DNA of 64,000 nucleotides from Janthinobacterium sp. B9-8 (GCF_000969645.2 NZ_CP014222.1:3351740-3415739); one strand, 5' to 3'. Shown: positions 36,837-50,561, numbered from the stretch's first letter. Program-made: numbers and translations. The notes: generated by a model from the sequence alone, not told the origin.

Positions 36837-38807
36837 ATGCATTTGATTTACTTGGTGCTAACAGCAGCCATTCTACTTGTAAATTTAGCCGCACTAGGCC
36901 GCCTATTTAGTCGCTACTTCGCCGATGCACAACTTGCAAGAGCGGCCGGAACACTTACTCTGCTGACGGGCCTATTCTTTATCGAGCATTTTATCGGTCT
37001 GGGCCGTTTAAGCTGGGTTTGGCCACTTAGCACCCTCATCAGCTTGCCCATATTATTTAGCCACTGGAAATCCGGTGGCTGGCGATCTGAGCTGCCATTC
37101 TGGCTATCCTTTGCCTATGTGTTTGCTTGGCGCTTTGTTTTCCCCGATATTGATGGCCAATCTGAGCATCTGACTGATTTGGCCTTTGTATCCAACTACC
37201 TCAGTGGTATGCAGCTTCCTCCTATCGATGTTTGGCTGCCCGCTTACCGCTTTGATATTTACTACGGCTTTTTACATTACGCCACCGCCTTGATGGGCCG
37301 TGTATTGGCGCTAGATGCTGGGCGAGCCATGAACTTTGGCTTTTGCCTGACCATCGCATTTACCATCAGCTTGGCTTGGAGCGTGGCAAGCCATTTTTTT
37401 ACTTCTCGCTGGAAAAAAGGCCTGGTTATCGCAGCACTCTTAGTCGGCGGTACAGGCGTGGCCCCGCTGTTACCTGTGCTCTATGGAGCGGCCAACAGCG
37501 ATCAAGCTGCAATTAGCCAGCTCTGGGCCAATACGCGATTTGCAGGGCTTTATGATCAACAGATCAATACCTCAGCAGGACAAGCACTTTTTCCCAAAGC
37601 AGCCCCAATTTCAGATGATGCAGCACCTCGCGAGCTACCACTGGAAACGCTGTCTTATTACATTTACCTTGGTGATTTACATCCGCCATTAGCAGGCTTT
37701 GCTCTGCTCTTTTTTGTGCTGGCGCTAATGATCCGGCTGGAAAACGAAGACAAAGCCAAACCACTGGCCTTTGCCTTAGGCGCGAGTGTGCCGCTGCTGC
37801 TTGCGATAAATGCCTGGAATCTGCCCTTGCAAGGCTTATTGGTCTTGGGGTGGTGCATCTATCGCCGGGCAGGTCGGCAAGCTTGCTATTTAAAATACTT
37901 GCTTGCTGGTGCTGGCTGCGCCTTAGCTCTGCTCTACCCCTTTATCAATAGCTACGCGCCGAATGCATTATCTGCGGGCTTTGCCTTAGTCACAGCAGAA
38001 GACCATACGCCACTGCGCCAAGGCTTAGCTGTTTGGTGGCCGGTCTTACTGCTGGCCACTTTGGCTCTAGGCCAAGGGCCTAAAAATCGGCTGGCATTCT
38101 GGAGTGGGGCAGGGGTTTTACTGCTGCTTGGCTTGATGGAGTTCGTGTATATCAACGATCCGCTTTCGGGCACTTATAACCGCTTCAACTCCACCTTAAA
38201 GTGGTGGTCCTGGCTTTATCCAGCGGCACTCTTATTGCTTGGCTCTATTGTGCTTAGTAGCCCTAAGCGCTGGCAGCAGTATCTGGCCGCCGTGCCACTG
38301 ATCGCCGTCTGCGCCTATGCTTTGCCACAGGCACAATATTGGTACCATCACCCTAAAACCAGCCTTGGGCAATTTGCTGGCGATGGTTGGTTAAAAAATG
38401 ATTATGTTCATCGGGCAATTTTGAATCATCTGCGCGTGGTAGAAAAAGGTATCGTTTTAGAGGGATTAGACGGCGGCTCCTACACGCCTGCCAGCGCGTT
38501 TGCCCTGCACAGCGGCCAAGCTGCGGCTCTAGGTTGGCCAGATCATGAAAGCCTTTGGCGTAATCAAGCGCCTTTTATTCAGGCTGAAGCGGGTAAAATC
38601 CGCGCCTTCTATCACGCGTCCCTGCCCAACGCTGATGCTTGGCTCAAAAGTCAGAATATTCGCTACATTGTTTGGAGCCGCTTCGATCAGGCTCGCGGAC
38701 CAGAAGCGTTTGCAACGCTACGTGCGCAATTAGAGCCACACTATGCATGGCGGATGCTGGTGATCGAAAACGGCATTGAATATGGAGTTTGGGAGCTGCG
38801 TAGCTAA
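36837..38807 (+). CDS. DUF2298-like polytopic membrane protein (putative GT-C glycosyltransferase)
   Basis: Large inner-membrane protein of 656 residues with about twelve hydrophobic segments and a short soluble C-terminal part. Motifs match the DUF2298 family as I know it: YYIYLGDLHPPLAGFALLFF (about 277-296), YNRFNSTLKWWSWLYPA (about 444-460) and, near the C-terminus, ALGWPDHESLWR. The family is best known from Chloroflexi and archaea and is thought to be GT-C type. Acidic GDLHP motifs in the membrane/periplasm interface fit lipid-linked sugar transfer (inference). A GGAG ribosome site supports ATG 36837 over the upstream ATG. It precedes, at a distance, a metallophosphoesterase/glycosyltransferase pair. 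Confidence 0.78.
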   Translation: MHLIYLVLTAAILLVNLAALGRLFSRYFADAQLARAAGTLTLLTGLFFIEHFIGLGRLSWVWPLSTLISLPILFSHWKSGGWRSELPFWLSFAYVFAWRFVFPDIDGQSEHLTDLAFVSNYLSGMQLPPIDVWLPAYRFDIYYGFLHYATALMGRVLALDAGRAMNFGFCLTIAFTISLAWSVASHFFTSRWKKGLVIAALLVGGTGVAPLLPVLYGAANSDQAAISQLWANTRFAGLYDQQINTSAGQALFPKAAPISDDAAPRELPLETLSYYIYLGDLHPPLAGFALLFFVLALMIRLENEDKAKPLAFALGASVPLLLAINAWNLPLQGLLVLGWCIYRRAGRQACYLKYLLAGAGCALALLYPFINSYAPNALSAGFALVTAEDHTPLRQGLAVWWPVLLLATLALGQGPKNRLAFWSGAGVLLLLGLMEFVYINDPLSGTYNRFNSTLKWWSWLYPAALLLLGSIVLSSPKRWQQYLAAVPLIAVCAYALPQAQYWYHHPKTSLGQFAGDGWLKNDYVHRAILNHLRVVEKGIVLEGLDGGSYTPASAFALHSGQAAALGWPDHESLWRNQAPFIQAEAGKIRAFYHASLPNADAWLKSQNIRYIVWSRFDQARGPEAFATLRAQLEPHYAWRMLVIENGIEYGVWELRS

Positions 38808-38820
38808 ACCTAGCCCTGAC

Positions 38821-38842
38821 AAGAGCGGCCATTGCCACTCTT
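38821..38842 (+). terminator. Weak hairpin terminator after the DUF2298-like gene
   Basis: AAGAG-C-GGC with loop CATT and GCC-A-CTCTT forms a short stem 14 bases after the stop codon, followed by ATCT and not a real T-run. Confidence 0.3.
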
Positions 38843-38864
38843 ATCTACTGACCCTGCGCATAAG

Positions 38865-39065
38865 CTATCTAAGCCAAGGCGCAACTTTGCCGCCCTGCCG
38901 CCATTGCTCTTCTAGGCGTGCCCAGATTTTATCTTTCTGCTCATCACTCATCATCACCCAAGTTGAAACCTCGACCACATCGCGGCCGCACCCCCGGCAT
39001 ATATCATCGCCTAAGGCGGTCGAACAAACGGCAATACACGGTGAATCGGGGCGCTCTTTTTTCAA
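38865..39065 (-). CDS. DUF1289 Fe-S/zinc-type small protein
   Basis: Small cysteine-motif protein of 66 residues, family DUF1289. The conserved block SPCIAVCSTALGDDICRGCG contains four cysteines (C-x3-C-x8-C-x2-C spacing) and is followed by R and EVSTWVMMSDEQKDKIW, the usual 'E-x-x-x-W' segment. All possible starts are non-ATG. The TTG at 39065 has GGGAG nine bases upstream and fits the short family N-terminus; longer versions begin at GTG 39110 or TTG 39119. Function unknown; probably binds a metal or cluster. It is divergent from the metallophosphoesterase gene. Confidence 0.8.
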   Translation of the reverse strand: MKKERPDSPCIAVCSTALGDDICRGCGRDVVEVSTWVMMSDEQKDKIWARLEEQWRQGGKVAPWLR

Positions 39066-39187
39066 TATCTTATCTCCCAAGCATGGTTGTGGCGGAAAAG
39101 TTCCACTCACCCTGTTCAAACTTCTATATCACTGATCTGTCATATAAAACCGGCATCATTGCTCCATTACCTCCAAGAGCTACCAGT

Positions 39188-40006
39188 ATGTCGGAGATCA
39201 CTCTCAAGTTTCGTAGCATTTGGATCTCTGACCTGCACCTTGGTACATCAGGCTGCCAGACCGCTTATTTACTCGATTTTCTCAAGCATTGCGATGCCGA
39301 TCATCTTTATTTAGTTGGCGACATTATCGATGGCTGGGCCTTAAAACGCTCTTGGTTCTGGCAACAAAGCCACAATGACGTCATCCAGAAAATCCTTAGA
39401 AAAGCCCGCAAAGGCACCAAAGTAACCTATATCCCCGGCAATCATGACGAAGGCGCACGGCAATTCCTAGGGCTGATGTTCGGTGAGATTATCATCGAAG
39501 ATGAAGTCATTCACACCATGGCCAATGGCAAGCGCTTCCTTGTGCTGCATGGCGATCGCTTCGACGGCGTTGTGCAATGCGCAAAATGGTTGGCGATTGT
39601 GGGCGATCGGCTCTATACCATTACATTGAAACTAAACCATTGGTTTAACCGGGCTCGTGCACGGATGGGCTTAGGTTATTGGTCCTTGTCGCAGTTTCTG
39701 AAACACAAAGTAAAGTCGGCAGTGAGTTTTGTCTCTAATTTTGAAACGGCCGTCGCCGCCGAAGCCAAAGCACTCGGCCTGGATGGCGTAATTTGCGGCC
39801 ATATCCATAAAGCAGAAATGCGTGAAATCGATGGGGTGCTCTACTGTAACGACGGCGACTGGGTAGAAAGCCTGACCGCCCTTGTTGAGTTACAAAATGG
39901 CGAACTCCGTATCCTAACTTGGCAAAAGTTTTTTATCGACCAACAAGCCGAACTAATCGACCTGTACGCCCCTAACTCTCCCCTTTTCGAAGGAATGACA
40001 GCATGA
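39188..40006 (+). CDS. Metallophosphoesterase, UDP-2,3-diacylglucosamine diphosphatase-like
   Basis: Calcineurin-type phosphoesterase of 272 residues. All five metal motifs are present: ISDLHLG (about 12-18), LVGDIIDGW, IPGNHDEGA, LVLHGDRFDGV and CGHIHKAEM. It resembles the LpxH-like family often annotated as UDP-2,3-diacylglucosamine diphosphatase. However, this subgroup is commonly found beside a glycosyltransferase and may act on another lipid or nucleotide sugar. Genuine LpxH is shorter (about 240), so I give no symbol. It overlaps the glycosyltransferase gene by 4 bp (ATGA), indicating coupled translation. Confidence 0.85.
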   Translation: MSEITLKFRSIWISDLHLGTSGCQTAYLLDFLKHCDADHLYLVGDIIDGWALKRSWFWQQSHNDVIQKILRKARKGTKVTYIPGNHDEGARQFLGLMFGEIIIEDEVIHTMANGKRFLVLHGDRFDGVVQCAKWLAIVGDRLYTITLKLNHWFNRARARMGLGYWSLSQFLKHKVKSAVSFVSNFETAVAAEAKALGLDGVICGHIHKAEMREIDGVLYCNDGDWVESLTALVELQNGELRILTWQKFFIDQQAELIDLYAPNSPLFEGMTA

Positions 40007-41049
40007 ATATTCTGATTGTGACTGATGCATGGGAACCTCAAGTCAACGGCGTGGTTCGCACTCTCAAGCAAACCCGTCAAGAACTGGAACATCTTGGTCA
40101 CATCGTTGACGTGCTCTCCCCACTCGAATTCAAAACCATTCCCTGCCCTACTTACCCCGAAATCCAACTGTCTTTATTCCCCGGCAGAAAAATTGCGCAA
40201 CGCATCAAAGCATTTAACCCAGATGCCATTCATATCGCCACCGAAGGTCCCTTAGGTCTATCGGCCCGCCGCTATTGCATCCGCAACAAACTACCATTCA
40301 CCACCGCCTACCATTCTCGTTTCCCAGAATATGTACAGCTACGCATCGGCATTCCTCTTTCTTGGACTTACGCTTGGTTGGCCCGCTTTCACAATGCAGC
40401 AGAAGCCGTCATGGCCCCTACACATGTCGTAGTAAAAGACCTAGAAGCGCGCGGTTTTAAAAATGTGGTGATATGGTCACGCGGAGTAGACCTGAAAATA
40501 TTTAGCCCCGGTAGCAGAGACCGCCTCCAAACGCGCCACCCTATTTTTGTATACGTAGGCCGCGTGGCTGTAGAAAAAAATATAGAAGCATTTTTAGAGC
40601 TAGATTTACCCGGCTCAAAATGGGTTTGTGGTGATGGCCCAGCCGCCGCTCAGCTACGCAGCAAATACCCTAATATCAACTGGCTAGGTGTACTCAGCCA
40701 AGAGGAGCTTGCCCAAGTCTATAACGCAGCCGACTCCTTTGTTTTCCCATCAAAAACAGACACTTTCGGCCTCGTCCTGCTAGAGGCCATGGCCTGCGGC
40801 TGCCCGGTTGCAGCTTATCCAGTAACCGGCCCAATCGACGTCATCGGCCAAGACGGGCCTGGTGCCCTCAACACAGATCTGCAAAAAGCCTGCTTAGACT
40901 CTTTAAAATTAAACCGCGAAGATGTGCGCAAACACGCAGAGAAATTCTCATGGGCAGCAGCAAGCCAGCAATTCCTGGCCCACCTACACCCATTCACCCC
41001 AACCGCCCAAAATGAGCTGGCACTAAACCTTGCAAACACCGGCGAATAA
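40003..41049 (+). CDS. GT4-family glycosyltransferase
   Basis: GT-B fold glycosyltransferase of 348 residues, probably peripheral to the inner membrane. The N-terminal acceptor domain begins MNILIVTDAWEPQVNGVVRT with the glycine-rich loop. The C-terminal donor domain has VYVGRVAVEKNIEAFL and the EX7E motif in FPSKTDTFGLVLLEAMACG, where F-G-L-V-L-L-E ends the retaining-GT signature. It resembles PimB/MgtA-type glycolipid mannosyl- or glucosyltransferases. Coupling to the metallophosphoesterase suggests a shared glycolipid or envelope pathway (inference). Confidence 0.88.
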   Translation: MNILIVTDAWEPQVNGVVRTLKQTRQELEHLGHIVDVLSPLEFKTIPCPTYPEIQLSLFPGRKIAQRIKAFNPDAIHIATEGPLGLSARRYCIRNKLPFTTAYHSRFPEYVQLRIGIPLSWTYAWLARFHNAAEAVMAPTHVVVKDLEARGFKNVVIWSRGVDLKIFSPGSRDRLQTRHPIFVYVGRVAVEKNIEAFLELDLPGSKWVCGDGPAAAQLRSKYPNINWLGVLSQEELAQVYNAADSFVFPSKTDTFGLVLLEAMACGCPVAAYPVTGPIDVIGQDGPGALNTDLQKACLDSLKLNREDVRKHAEKFSWAAASQQFLAHLHPFTPTAQNELALNLANTGE

Positions 41050-41084
41050 ACCATAAAACGCATGAAGAATGTCAGTCCTCCGCA

Positions 41085-41144
41085 GGTCGGGTTAGCGGTC
41101 TGCGTGCGAGGTTTACCTCGCTCAGCGATATTGCGTAACCCAAC
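41085..41144. repeat. Second GTCGGGTTA-type palindromic repeat
   Basis: GGTCGGGTTAGCG at 41085-41097 faces CGTAACCCAAC ending 41144, with an inner hairpin GCGAGG/CCTCGC. The outer arms match the element at 28308-28339, making a small dispersed family. It lies between the glycosyltransferase gene and the rrn terminator. Confidence 0.65.
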
Positions 41145-41206
41145 ACGCAAACCACAGAGGCTTGATTTTGTAATTGCACTGCAGCGGCTTTCCTTTCGCG
41201 CAAAGC

Positions 41207-41238
41207 AAAACCCCCGCCTCTTTCGAGTACGGGGGTTC
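41207..41238 (-). terminator. rrn operon terminator
   Basis: On the minus strand AACCCCCG/CGGGGGTT pairs around ACTCGAAAGAGG and is followed by TTTTGCTTTG. It lies about 18 bases beyond the 5S gene. Confidence 0.85.
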
Positions 41239-41255
41239 TGTTTACTGCATAAGGT

Positions 41256-41370
41256 GTCTGGCAATGACCTACTTTCACACAGGTAATCTGCACTATCATC
41301 GGCGCTAAGGTGTTTCACTGTCCTGTTCGGGATGGGAAGGAGTGGGACCACCTCGCTATGGTCGCCAGAC
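41256..41370 (-). rRNA. rrf: 5S rRNA
   Basis: The reverse complement begins GTCTGGCGACCATAGCGAGG, contains CCCATCCCGAACAG and ends in GCCAGAC, which pairs with the start. Length about 115 bases. Last gene of the operon; ends are estimated from the terminal helix. Confidence 0.96.
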
Positions 41371-41503
41371 TTTAACGGGTTAACACGTTGTGCTTATTGC
41401 TCCACAACGCATTCAGTTCAATAGAAGAAGTAATTCAATACTCAAACTTAACTCTTAATCTGGGTAGATTATACCGTCGCGCACACGCGTCTCAGGTTAT
41501 AGG

Positions 41504-46257
<4,754 letters not shown>

Positions 46258-46374
46258 AATCACTATGCTAGTACTTACTGGCTTACTTTATTCAGAGCAA
46301 CCATCGCTGGTTACTCCTTACTAATGCAAGCACTTGTTTCGCTTCCAAATCAAGCACTCACACTCATCGACTGT

Positions 46375-46389
46375 ATTTTTTTAAAGATC
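46375..46389 (-). promoter_or_regulatory. rrn leader boxA-like antitermination site
   Basis: CGATCTTTAAAAAAATA on the minus strand, about 120 bases before 16S. It matches the boxA core TCTTTAA and is nearly the same as the copy in the 16S-23S spacer. Confidence 0.65.
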
Positions 46390-46443
46390 GTTTCGCCACT
46401 GCTCGAACACTGTGTTGCTGTGTGTGCTGCAGCGAGAGGCCGA

Positions 46444-46472
46444 AATATACGGGTCTCGCCGTACTTGGTCAA
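46444..46472 (-). promoter_or_regulatory. rrn P1-type promoter
   Basis: On the minus strand TTGACC (46467-46472) and TATATT (46444-46449) are separated by 17 bases and followed by a GC-rich discriminator (TCGGCC). The transcript would start about 180 bases before 16S. Confidence 0.88.
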
Positions 46473-46549
46473 CCACTACCGTGCAATAAAAGCGTAGTAA
46501 TGTGCTAAGTAGTTGATTCGTATAAAACACAAATGAATATTCGGAAAGC

Positions 46550-46579
46550 AAACAAGCCGCAACTCTCTGCGGCCTGTTT
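46550..46579 (-). terminator. mnmA terminator
   Basis: AAACAGGCCGCA/TGCGGCTTGTTT pairs around AGAGAGT with one mismatch. It lies between the mnmA stop and the rrn promoter, insulating the two units. The following TTTGCTTTCC is only moderately T-rich. Confidence 0.65.
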
Positions 46580-46614
46580 AAAACAGAAGCGACTTCGCCT
46601 CTGACACAAGTGCT

Positions 46615-47676
46615 TTATATAATGATTCCGCCACCTAAACAGACTTCTCCGTCATACAGCACCACCGATTGCCCCGGTGTAACCGCCCATTGCGGCTCAT
46701 CAAAACGTAACTCGCACCGGCCACCTTCTACCCAGAGCAACTCACATGCTGCATCTTGCTGGCGGTAGCGTGTTTTTGCAGTGTAGCGACCTAGCGCCGG
46801 CGACTCACCGAGGACCCAAGAAAGGTCTTGCGCCTGCAATGTATTTTTAAGTAGCAAAGGATGATCATGCCCTTGCACCACAATCAGCTCATTTTTAGCC
46901 ATATCCTTGCCAGCAACAAACCATGGAGCGCCCTCCCCTCCAATCCCCAAACCTTGCCGCTGACCGATGGTGTGATACATCAAGCCCATATGTTCGCCCA
47001 TGACATTGCCTTCTGGAGTAACCATAGGCCCCGGAACTTTAGGTAAGTAGCGATTAAGAAACTCACGAAACGGGCGTTCACCAATAAAACAGATGCCGGT
47101 ACTGTCTTTTTTCTTAGCGTTATGCAAGCCAATTTTCTCAGCCAGCTCGCGCACTTCTGTTTTTAGCATATTACCCAGCGGGAAAACGGCATGAGCAACT
47201 TGCTCCTGGCTGAGCTTATACAGAAAGTAGCTTTGATCCTTGCTAGCGTCTTTAGCGCGAAGTAGCTCTGTACGGCCATCTGGGCGCACTCGATTTGAAG
47301 CATAATGCCCCGTCGCCAGCTTAGTGCCACCCAATTTGATCGCGTAATCAAGAAAACACTTAAATTTAATTTCGCTATTGCACAAGATATCTGGGTTTGG
47401 TGTTCGGCCGGCAGAATATTCAGCAAGGAAATAGCTGAATACTCGCTCTTTATACTCTTGGGCGAAATTAACCAGCTCGATCTCAACACCTACTTTATCC
47501 GCCACCGAGATTGCATCCAGGCTGTCTTCTTTAATCGAACAATACTCATCGGTATTATCGTCCTCCCAATTTTGCATAAATACGCCGACTACGTCGAAGC
47601 CCTGCTCCTTTAGGAGCCACGCAGTTACCGAGGAATCTACCCCACCAGAAAGCCCTACTACAATTTTGTCAGACAT
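46615..47676 (-). CDS. mnmA: tRNA-specific 2-thiouridylase MnmA
   Basis: Thiolates U34 of tRNA-Lys, -Glu and -Gln using ATP and a persulfide relay. The 353 residues contain the PP-loop [16 protein letters not shown] (about 7-22), FMQNWEDD, the first catalytic cysteine in [13 protein letters not shown] (about 98-110) and the second in [12 protein letters not shown] (about 197). [17 protein letters not shown] is a family signature. Last gene of rluE-nudJ-mnmA, the E. coli order. Confidence 0.97.
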   Translation of the reverse strand: MSDKIVVGLSGGVDSSVTAWLLKEQGFDVVGVFMQNWEDDNTDEYCSIKEDSLDAISVADKVGVEIELVNFAQEYKERVFSYFLAEYSAGRTPNPDILCNSEIKFKCFLDYAIKLGGTKLATGHYASNRVRPDGRTELLRAKDASKDQSYFLYKLSQEQVAHAVFPLGNMLKTEVRELAEKIGLHNAKKKDSTGICFIGERPFREFLNRYLPKVPGPMVTPEGNVMGEHMGLMYHTIGQRQGLGIGGEGAPWFVAGKDMAKNELIVVQGHDHPLLLKNTLQAQDLSWVLGESPALGRYTAKTRYRQQDAACELLWVEGGRCELRFDEPQWAVTPGQSVVLYDGEVCLGGGIII

Positions 47677-47708
47677 ACTTATATTCCAATAAACGCACTA
47701 CGATCGTC

Positions 47709-48158
47709 TCAGCGATCAAAATCACGCAAAATTTCCAGCGGATAACGACGACCCGCCAAATAATCATCGATACATGCTAATAATAAGGGGCTGCGGTGCT
47801 GCTCAGCGCGAGCCACAATTTCGTCCCGAGTTAGCCACACCGCTTGCTCAATATCTGCATCCAAAGCACGCCCAGCCTCAAGCCCAGTTAACTCACCCGC
47901 AAATGCAAAGCGAAGATATGTTAACTCTGGCCGCTCCGACGGTGACCACTGATACATACCGATTAAAAAGCGTGGCACAAAGTGATAAGCCGTTTCTTCT
48001 AACGTTTCACGAATCGCCGCCTCAATGATACTTTCGCCATGTTCGATATGGCCAGCTGGCTGGTTAAGCTTTAACTCACCAAGAATGCGCTCCTCAACCA
48101 ATAAAAACCGACCCGCCTCTTCAATAACGACAGCAACTGTTGCATTAGGCTTCCACAT
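47709..48158 (-). CDS. nudJ: NUDIX hydrolase NudJ-like (phosphatase)
   Basis: Nudix-fold pyrophosphatase of 149 residues; E. coli NudJ hydrolyses thiamine pyrophosphate and nucleotide di/triphosphates. The Nudix box is seen as GHIEHGESIIEAAIRETLEE then TAYHF (G-x5-E-x7-R-E-x2-E-E pattern). LLVEERILGELKLNQPAGHIE matches the NudJ subgroup. ATG 48158 has GAGAAG seven bases upstream; a TTG at 48173 would add five residues. Lies between rluE and mnmA as in E. coli. Confidence 0.92.
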   Translation of the reverse strand: MWKPNATVAVVIEEAGRFLLVEERILGELKLNQPAGHIEHGESIIEAAIRETLEETAYHFVPRFLIGMYQWSPSERPELTYLRFAFAGELTGLEAGRALDADIEQAVWLTRDEIVARAEQHRSPLLLACIDDYLAGRRYPLEILRDFDR

Positions 48159-48181
48159 TAGCGTTCTTCTCAAGGAATAAA

Positions 48182-48805
48182 TTAGCGTGTCTTATTGGGC
48201 CCACGGCGGCCACGTTGCTTGGGCTTACTTGCCTCAGCCACGGGATTAACAGGCCAGGGAGCAGCAACCGTTTCAGCACGCCAGGCCCCTAAAGGTAAAC
48301 CATCTAAAGACCAATCACCAATTGCATAGCGGACCAATCTTAATGTTGGGAAGCCTACTTTGGCCGTCATACGCCGCACTTGGCGATTCTTACCCTCTCG
48401 AATAATAATTTCCAGCCAAGTTGTTGGCACACTTGCCCGAAAGCGTACAGGCGGTACGCGCGGCCATAAATTTGCAGGCTCATCAATAATGCGTACCTGC
48501 GCTGGCTGAGTAATAAAATCGCCCAAATCCACGCCTGTCAACAAAGGCTGCAAATCTGACAAACTCGGGCTACCCTCTATCTGCACCCAATATGTTTTAG
48601 GCAGTTTGTGCTTGGGATCGGCAATTTTCGCCTGCAAAGGCCCAGAGTCCGTCAAAAGCAATAGGCCTTCTGAATCCGTATCTAAACGCCCCGCTGGATA
48701 AACATCCTTAATAGGAACAAAATCAGCCAGCGAAGCATGCGGAGGCGAGGGCGAAAACTGACAGATCACCCCGTAAGGTTTATTTAAAAGTATAAGCTGA
48801 GGCAT
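48182..48805 (-). CDS. rluE: 23S rRNA pseudouridine synthase RluE
   Basis: RsuA-family pseudouridine synthase, modifying U2457 of 23S rRNA in E. coli. The 207 residues contain the catalytic aspartate in AGRLDTDSEGLLLLTDSG (about 38-55), LPKTYWVQ, and IREGKNRQVRRMTAKVGFPT with LRLVR. There is no N-terminal S4 domain, consistent with RluE. A basic tail (KPKQRGRRGPNKTR) could bind RNA. First gene of rluE-nudJ-mnmA, divergent from icd. Confidence 0.93.
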   Translation of the reverse strand: MPQLILLNKPYGVICQFSPSPPHASLADFVPIKDVYPAGRLDTDSEGLLLLTDSGPLQAKIADPKHKLPKTYWVQIEGSPSLSDLQPLLTGVDLGDFITQPAQVRIIDEPANLWPRVPPVRFRASVPTTWLEIIIREGKNRQVRRMTAKVGFPTLRLVRYAIGDWSLDGLPLGAWRAETVAAPWPVNPVAEASKPKQRGRRGPNKTR

Positions 48806-48811
48806 AGCGGC

Positions 48812-48841
48812 TTGGCAGTATTGCTACAAAACAGCGATAAT
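48812..48841 (+). promoter_or_regulatory. icd promoter
   Basis: TTGGCA (48812-48817) and GATAAT (48836-48841), each one mismatch from consensus, are spaced by 18 bases. The leader to the icd ATG would be about 80 bases. The box lies just outside the divergent rluE start. Confidence 0.65.
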
Positions 48842-48930
48842 AGGCTGTTTTTTCGTCGGTGCCCCACAAGAAATTCACAATACCTGCCGACGAAATGCGA
48901 CAAACCACTCGACACAACAGGAATACACAG

Positions 48931-50154
48931 ATGAGCCTGATCAAAGTTCCGCAAGATGGCGCGAAAATCGTCCAAAACCTTGCGACTCCAGATAATCCGA
49001 TTATCCCGTTTATCGAAGGTGACGGCATTGGTGTTGATATCACCCCGGTGATGATCAACGTTGTCGACGCAGCGGTAAAGAAATGCTATGGCGGCGGCCG
49101 CAAAATTCACTGGATGGAAATTTACTGCGGTGAGAAAGCATCCAAGCTCTACCCAGATGGTACTTACCTGCCAGAAGAAACACTCGCGGCACTGCAAGAA
49201 TATGTTGTATCGATCAAAGGTCCATTGGCAACACCAGTGGGCGGCGGCATTCGCTCATTAAACGTAGCACTGCGTCAGCAACTTGACCTCTACGTTTGCC
49301 TGCGCCCAGTACGCTACTTCCAAGGTGTTCCTTCACCGGTTAAGCATCCAGAACAGATCGAAATGGTTATTTTCCGCGAAAATACCGAAGACATTTACGC
49401 TGGTATCGAGTGGGATGCACAATCTGAAGGCGCTAAGAAAGTAATCGACTTCTTGCAAAACGAAATGGGCGTGAAGAAAATTCGCTTCCCGGAAACTTCT
49501 AGCATCGGCATCAAGCCTGTGAGCAAGGAAGGGACTGAACGCTTGGTCCGTCGCGCAATTCAATACGCAATCGACAACAACCGTAAGAATGTTACCCTCG
49601 TTCACAAGGGTAATATCATGAAGTACACCGAAGGCATGTTCCGTACTTGGGGCTATGAATTAGCCAAGAAAGAATTTGGCGGCGTAGAAATTGATGGCGG
49701 CCCGTACCTTGAGCTACCCAACGGCATCGTGATTAAAGATGTAATTGCTGATGCATTCTTGCAGCAAATCCTCTTACGTCCGGCTGAATATGATGTGATT
49801 GCAACACTTAACCTGAATGGCGATTATATTTCTGACGCCTTAGCAGCGCAGGTTGGTGGTATCGGTATTGCTCCGGGCGCAAACTTATCTGACAGCGTCG
49901 CCATGTTTGAAGCAACACACGGCACGGCACCGAAGTATTCTGGTCAAGATAAAGTAAATCCAGGTTCGTTACTGCTATCTGCTGAAATGATGTTGCGCCA
50001 TATGGGCTGGAAAGAAGCGGCTGACTTGATCATCACCGCCATGGAAAAAACCATTGCTGACAAGATCGTTACTTACGATTTTGCCCGTCTGATGGATAAT
50101 CCAACAGAAGTAAGTTGCTCTGGCTTTGGTAAAGCGATTATTGAACGCATGTAA
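48931..50154 (+). CDS. icd: NADP-dependent isocitrate dehydrogenase
   Basis: TCA-cycle enzyme oxidising isocitrate to 2-oxoglutarate with NADP+. The 407 residues closely follow E. coli Icd: [34 protein letters not shown] with the serine phosphorylated by AceK in E. coli (about residue 105), [41 protein letters not shown] and the NADP-site [17 protein letters not shown]. The upstream in-frame ATG at 48859 is not part of the family. An AGGA precedes ATG 48931. Followed by a strong terminator. Confidence 0.97.
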   Translation: MSLIKVPQDGAKIVQNLATPDNPIIPFIEGDGIGVDITPVMINVVDAAVKKCYGGGRKIHWMEIYCGEKASKLYPDGTYLPEETLAALQEYVVSIKGPLATPVGGGIRSLNVALRQQLDLYVCLRPVRYFQGVPSPVKHPEQIEMVIFRENTEDIYAGIEWDAQSEGAKKVIDFLQNEMGVKKIRFPETSSIGIKPVSKEGTERLVRRAIQYAIDNNRKNVTLVHKGNIMKYTEGMFRTWGYELAKKEFGGVEIDGGPYLELPNGIVIKDVIADAFLQQILLRPAEYDVIATLNLNGDYISDALAAQVGGIGIAPGANLSDSVAMFEATHGTAPKYSGQDKVNPGSLLLSAEMMLRHMGWKEAADLIITAMEKTIADKIVTYDFARLMDNPTEVSCSGFGKAIIERM

Positions 50155-50182
50155 TCCAATCTAGCCAAGCTCGGCTCGATCT

Positions 50183-50206
50183 AACCCCGCTTCGGCGGGG
50201 TTTTTA
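50183..50206 (+). terminator. icd terminator
   Basis: AACCCCGC-TTCG-GCGGGGTT with TTTATTT following: a perfect eight-base stem and tetraloop 29 bases after the stop codon. Confidence 0.93.
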
Positions 50207-50241
50207 TTTACCCCAAGGCATCCTCCACAATGCATAGACGT

Positions 50242-50268
50242 AAAAAAACCCCGCCTTGGCGGGGTTTT
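50242..50268. terminator. Bidirectional terminator after the first cold-shock gene
   Basis: AAAAAACCCCGCC/GGCGGGGTTTTT around TT, with A- and T-runs on both sides. It serves the minus-strand cold-shock gene and backs up the icd terminator. Confidence 0.9.
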
Positions 50269-50285
50269 TGATCACCAGCGGCTAA

Positions 50286-50489
50286 TTAAGCAGCTTGGAT
50301 GTTAGAGGCTTGTTTGCCTTTAGCACCATTGGTGATGTCGAAAGAAACGCGTTGGCCTTCTTTCAGAGTTTTGAAGCCTGGCATGTTGATCGCGGAGAAG
50401 TGAGCGAAGATGTCTTCGCCGCCTTCGTCTGGAGTAACAAAGCCGAAGCCTTTAGAATCATTGAACCACTTTACGGTACCTAGAGCCAT
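50286..50489 (-). CDS. Cold-shock protein (copy 1)
   Basis: Single-stranded nucleic-acid-binding OB-fold protein of 67 residues, acting as RNA chaperone or transcription antiterminator. RNP1-type KGFGFVTP (about 13-20) and RNP2-type DIFAHFSAI (about 26-34) motifs are present. It differs from copy 2 at one residue (Asp in place of Glu at about position 51). A terminator lies between the two copies, so this one may have its own promoter or rely on read-through. The position next to clpS-clpA equals that of cspD in E. coli, but the sequence is more CspA-like, so no symbol is given. Confidence 0.95.
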   Translation of the reverse strand: MALGTVKWFNDSKGFGFVTPDEGGEDIFAHFSAINMPGFKTLKEGQRVSFDITNGAKGKQASNIQAA

Positions 50490-50560
50490 TTTGGCACTTC
50501 CTATCTAAACGATGAAACATGGACCACCTCAGAAATGAGGCCCAATTAAGGGATTGGTCC
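50490..50560 (-). promoter_or_regulatory. Structured 5' leader of cold-shock copy 1
   Basis: A hairpin CCTCA/TGAGG within GGGCCTCATTTCTGAGGTGG is followed by TCCATGTTTCA and a GATAGGAA ribosome site. The same order of elements occurs upstream of copy 2, so the leader was duplicated with the gene. Confidence 0.55.
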
Positions 50561-50561
50561 G

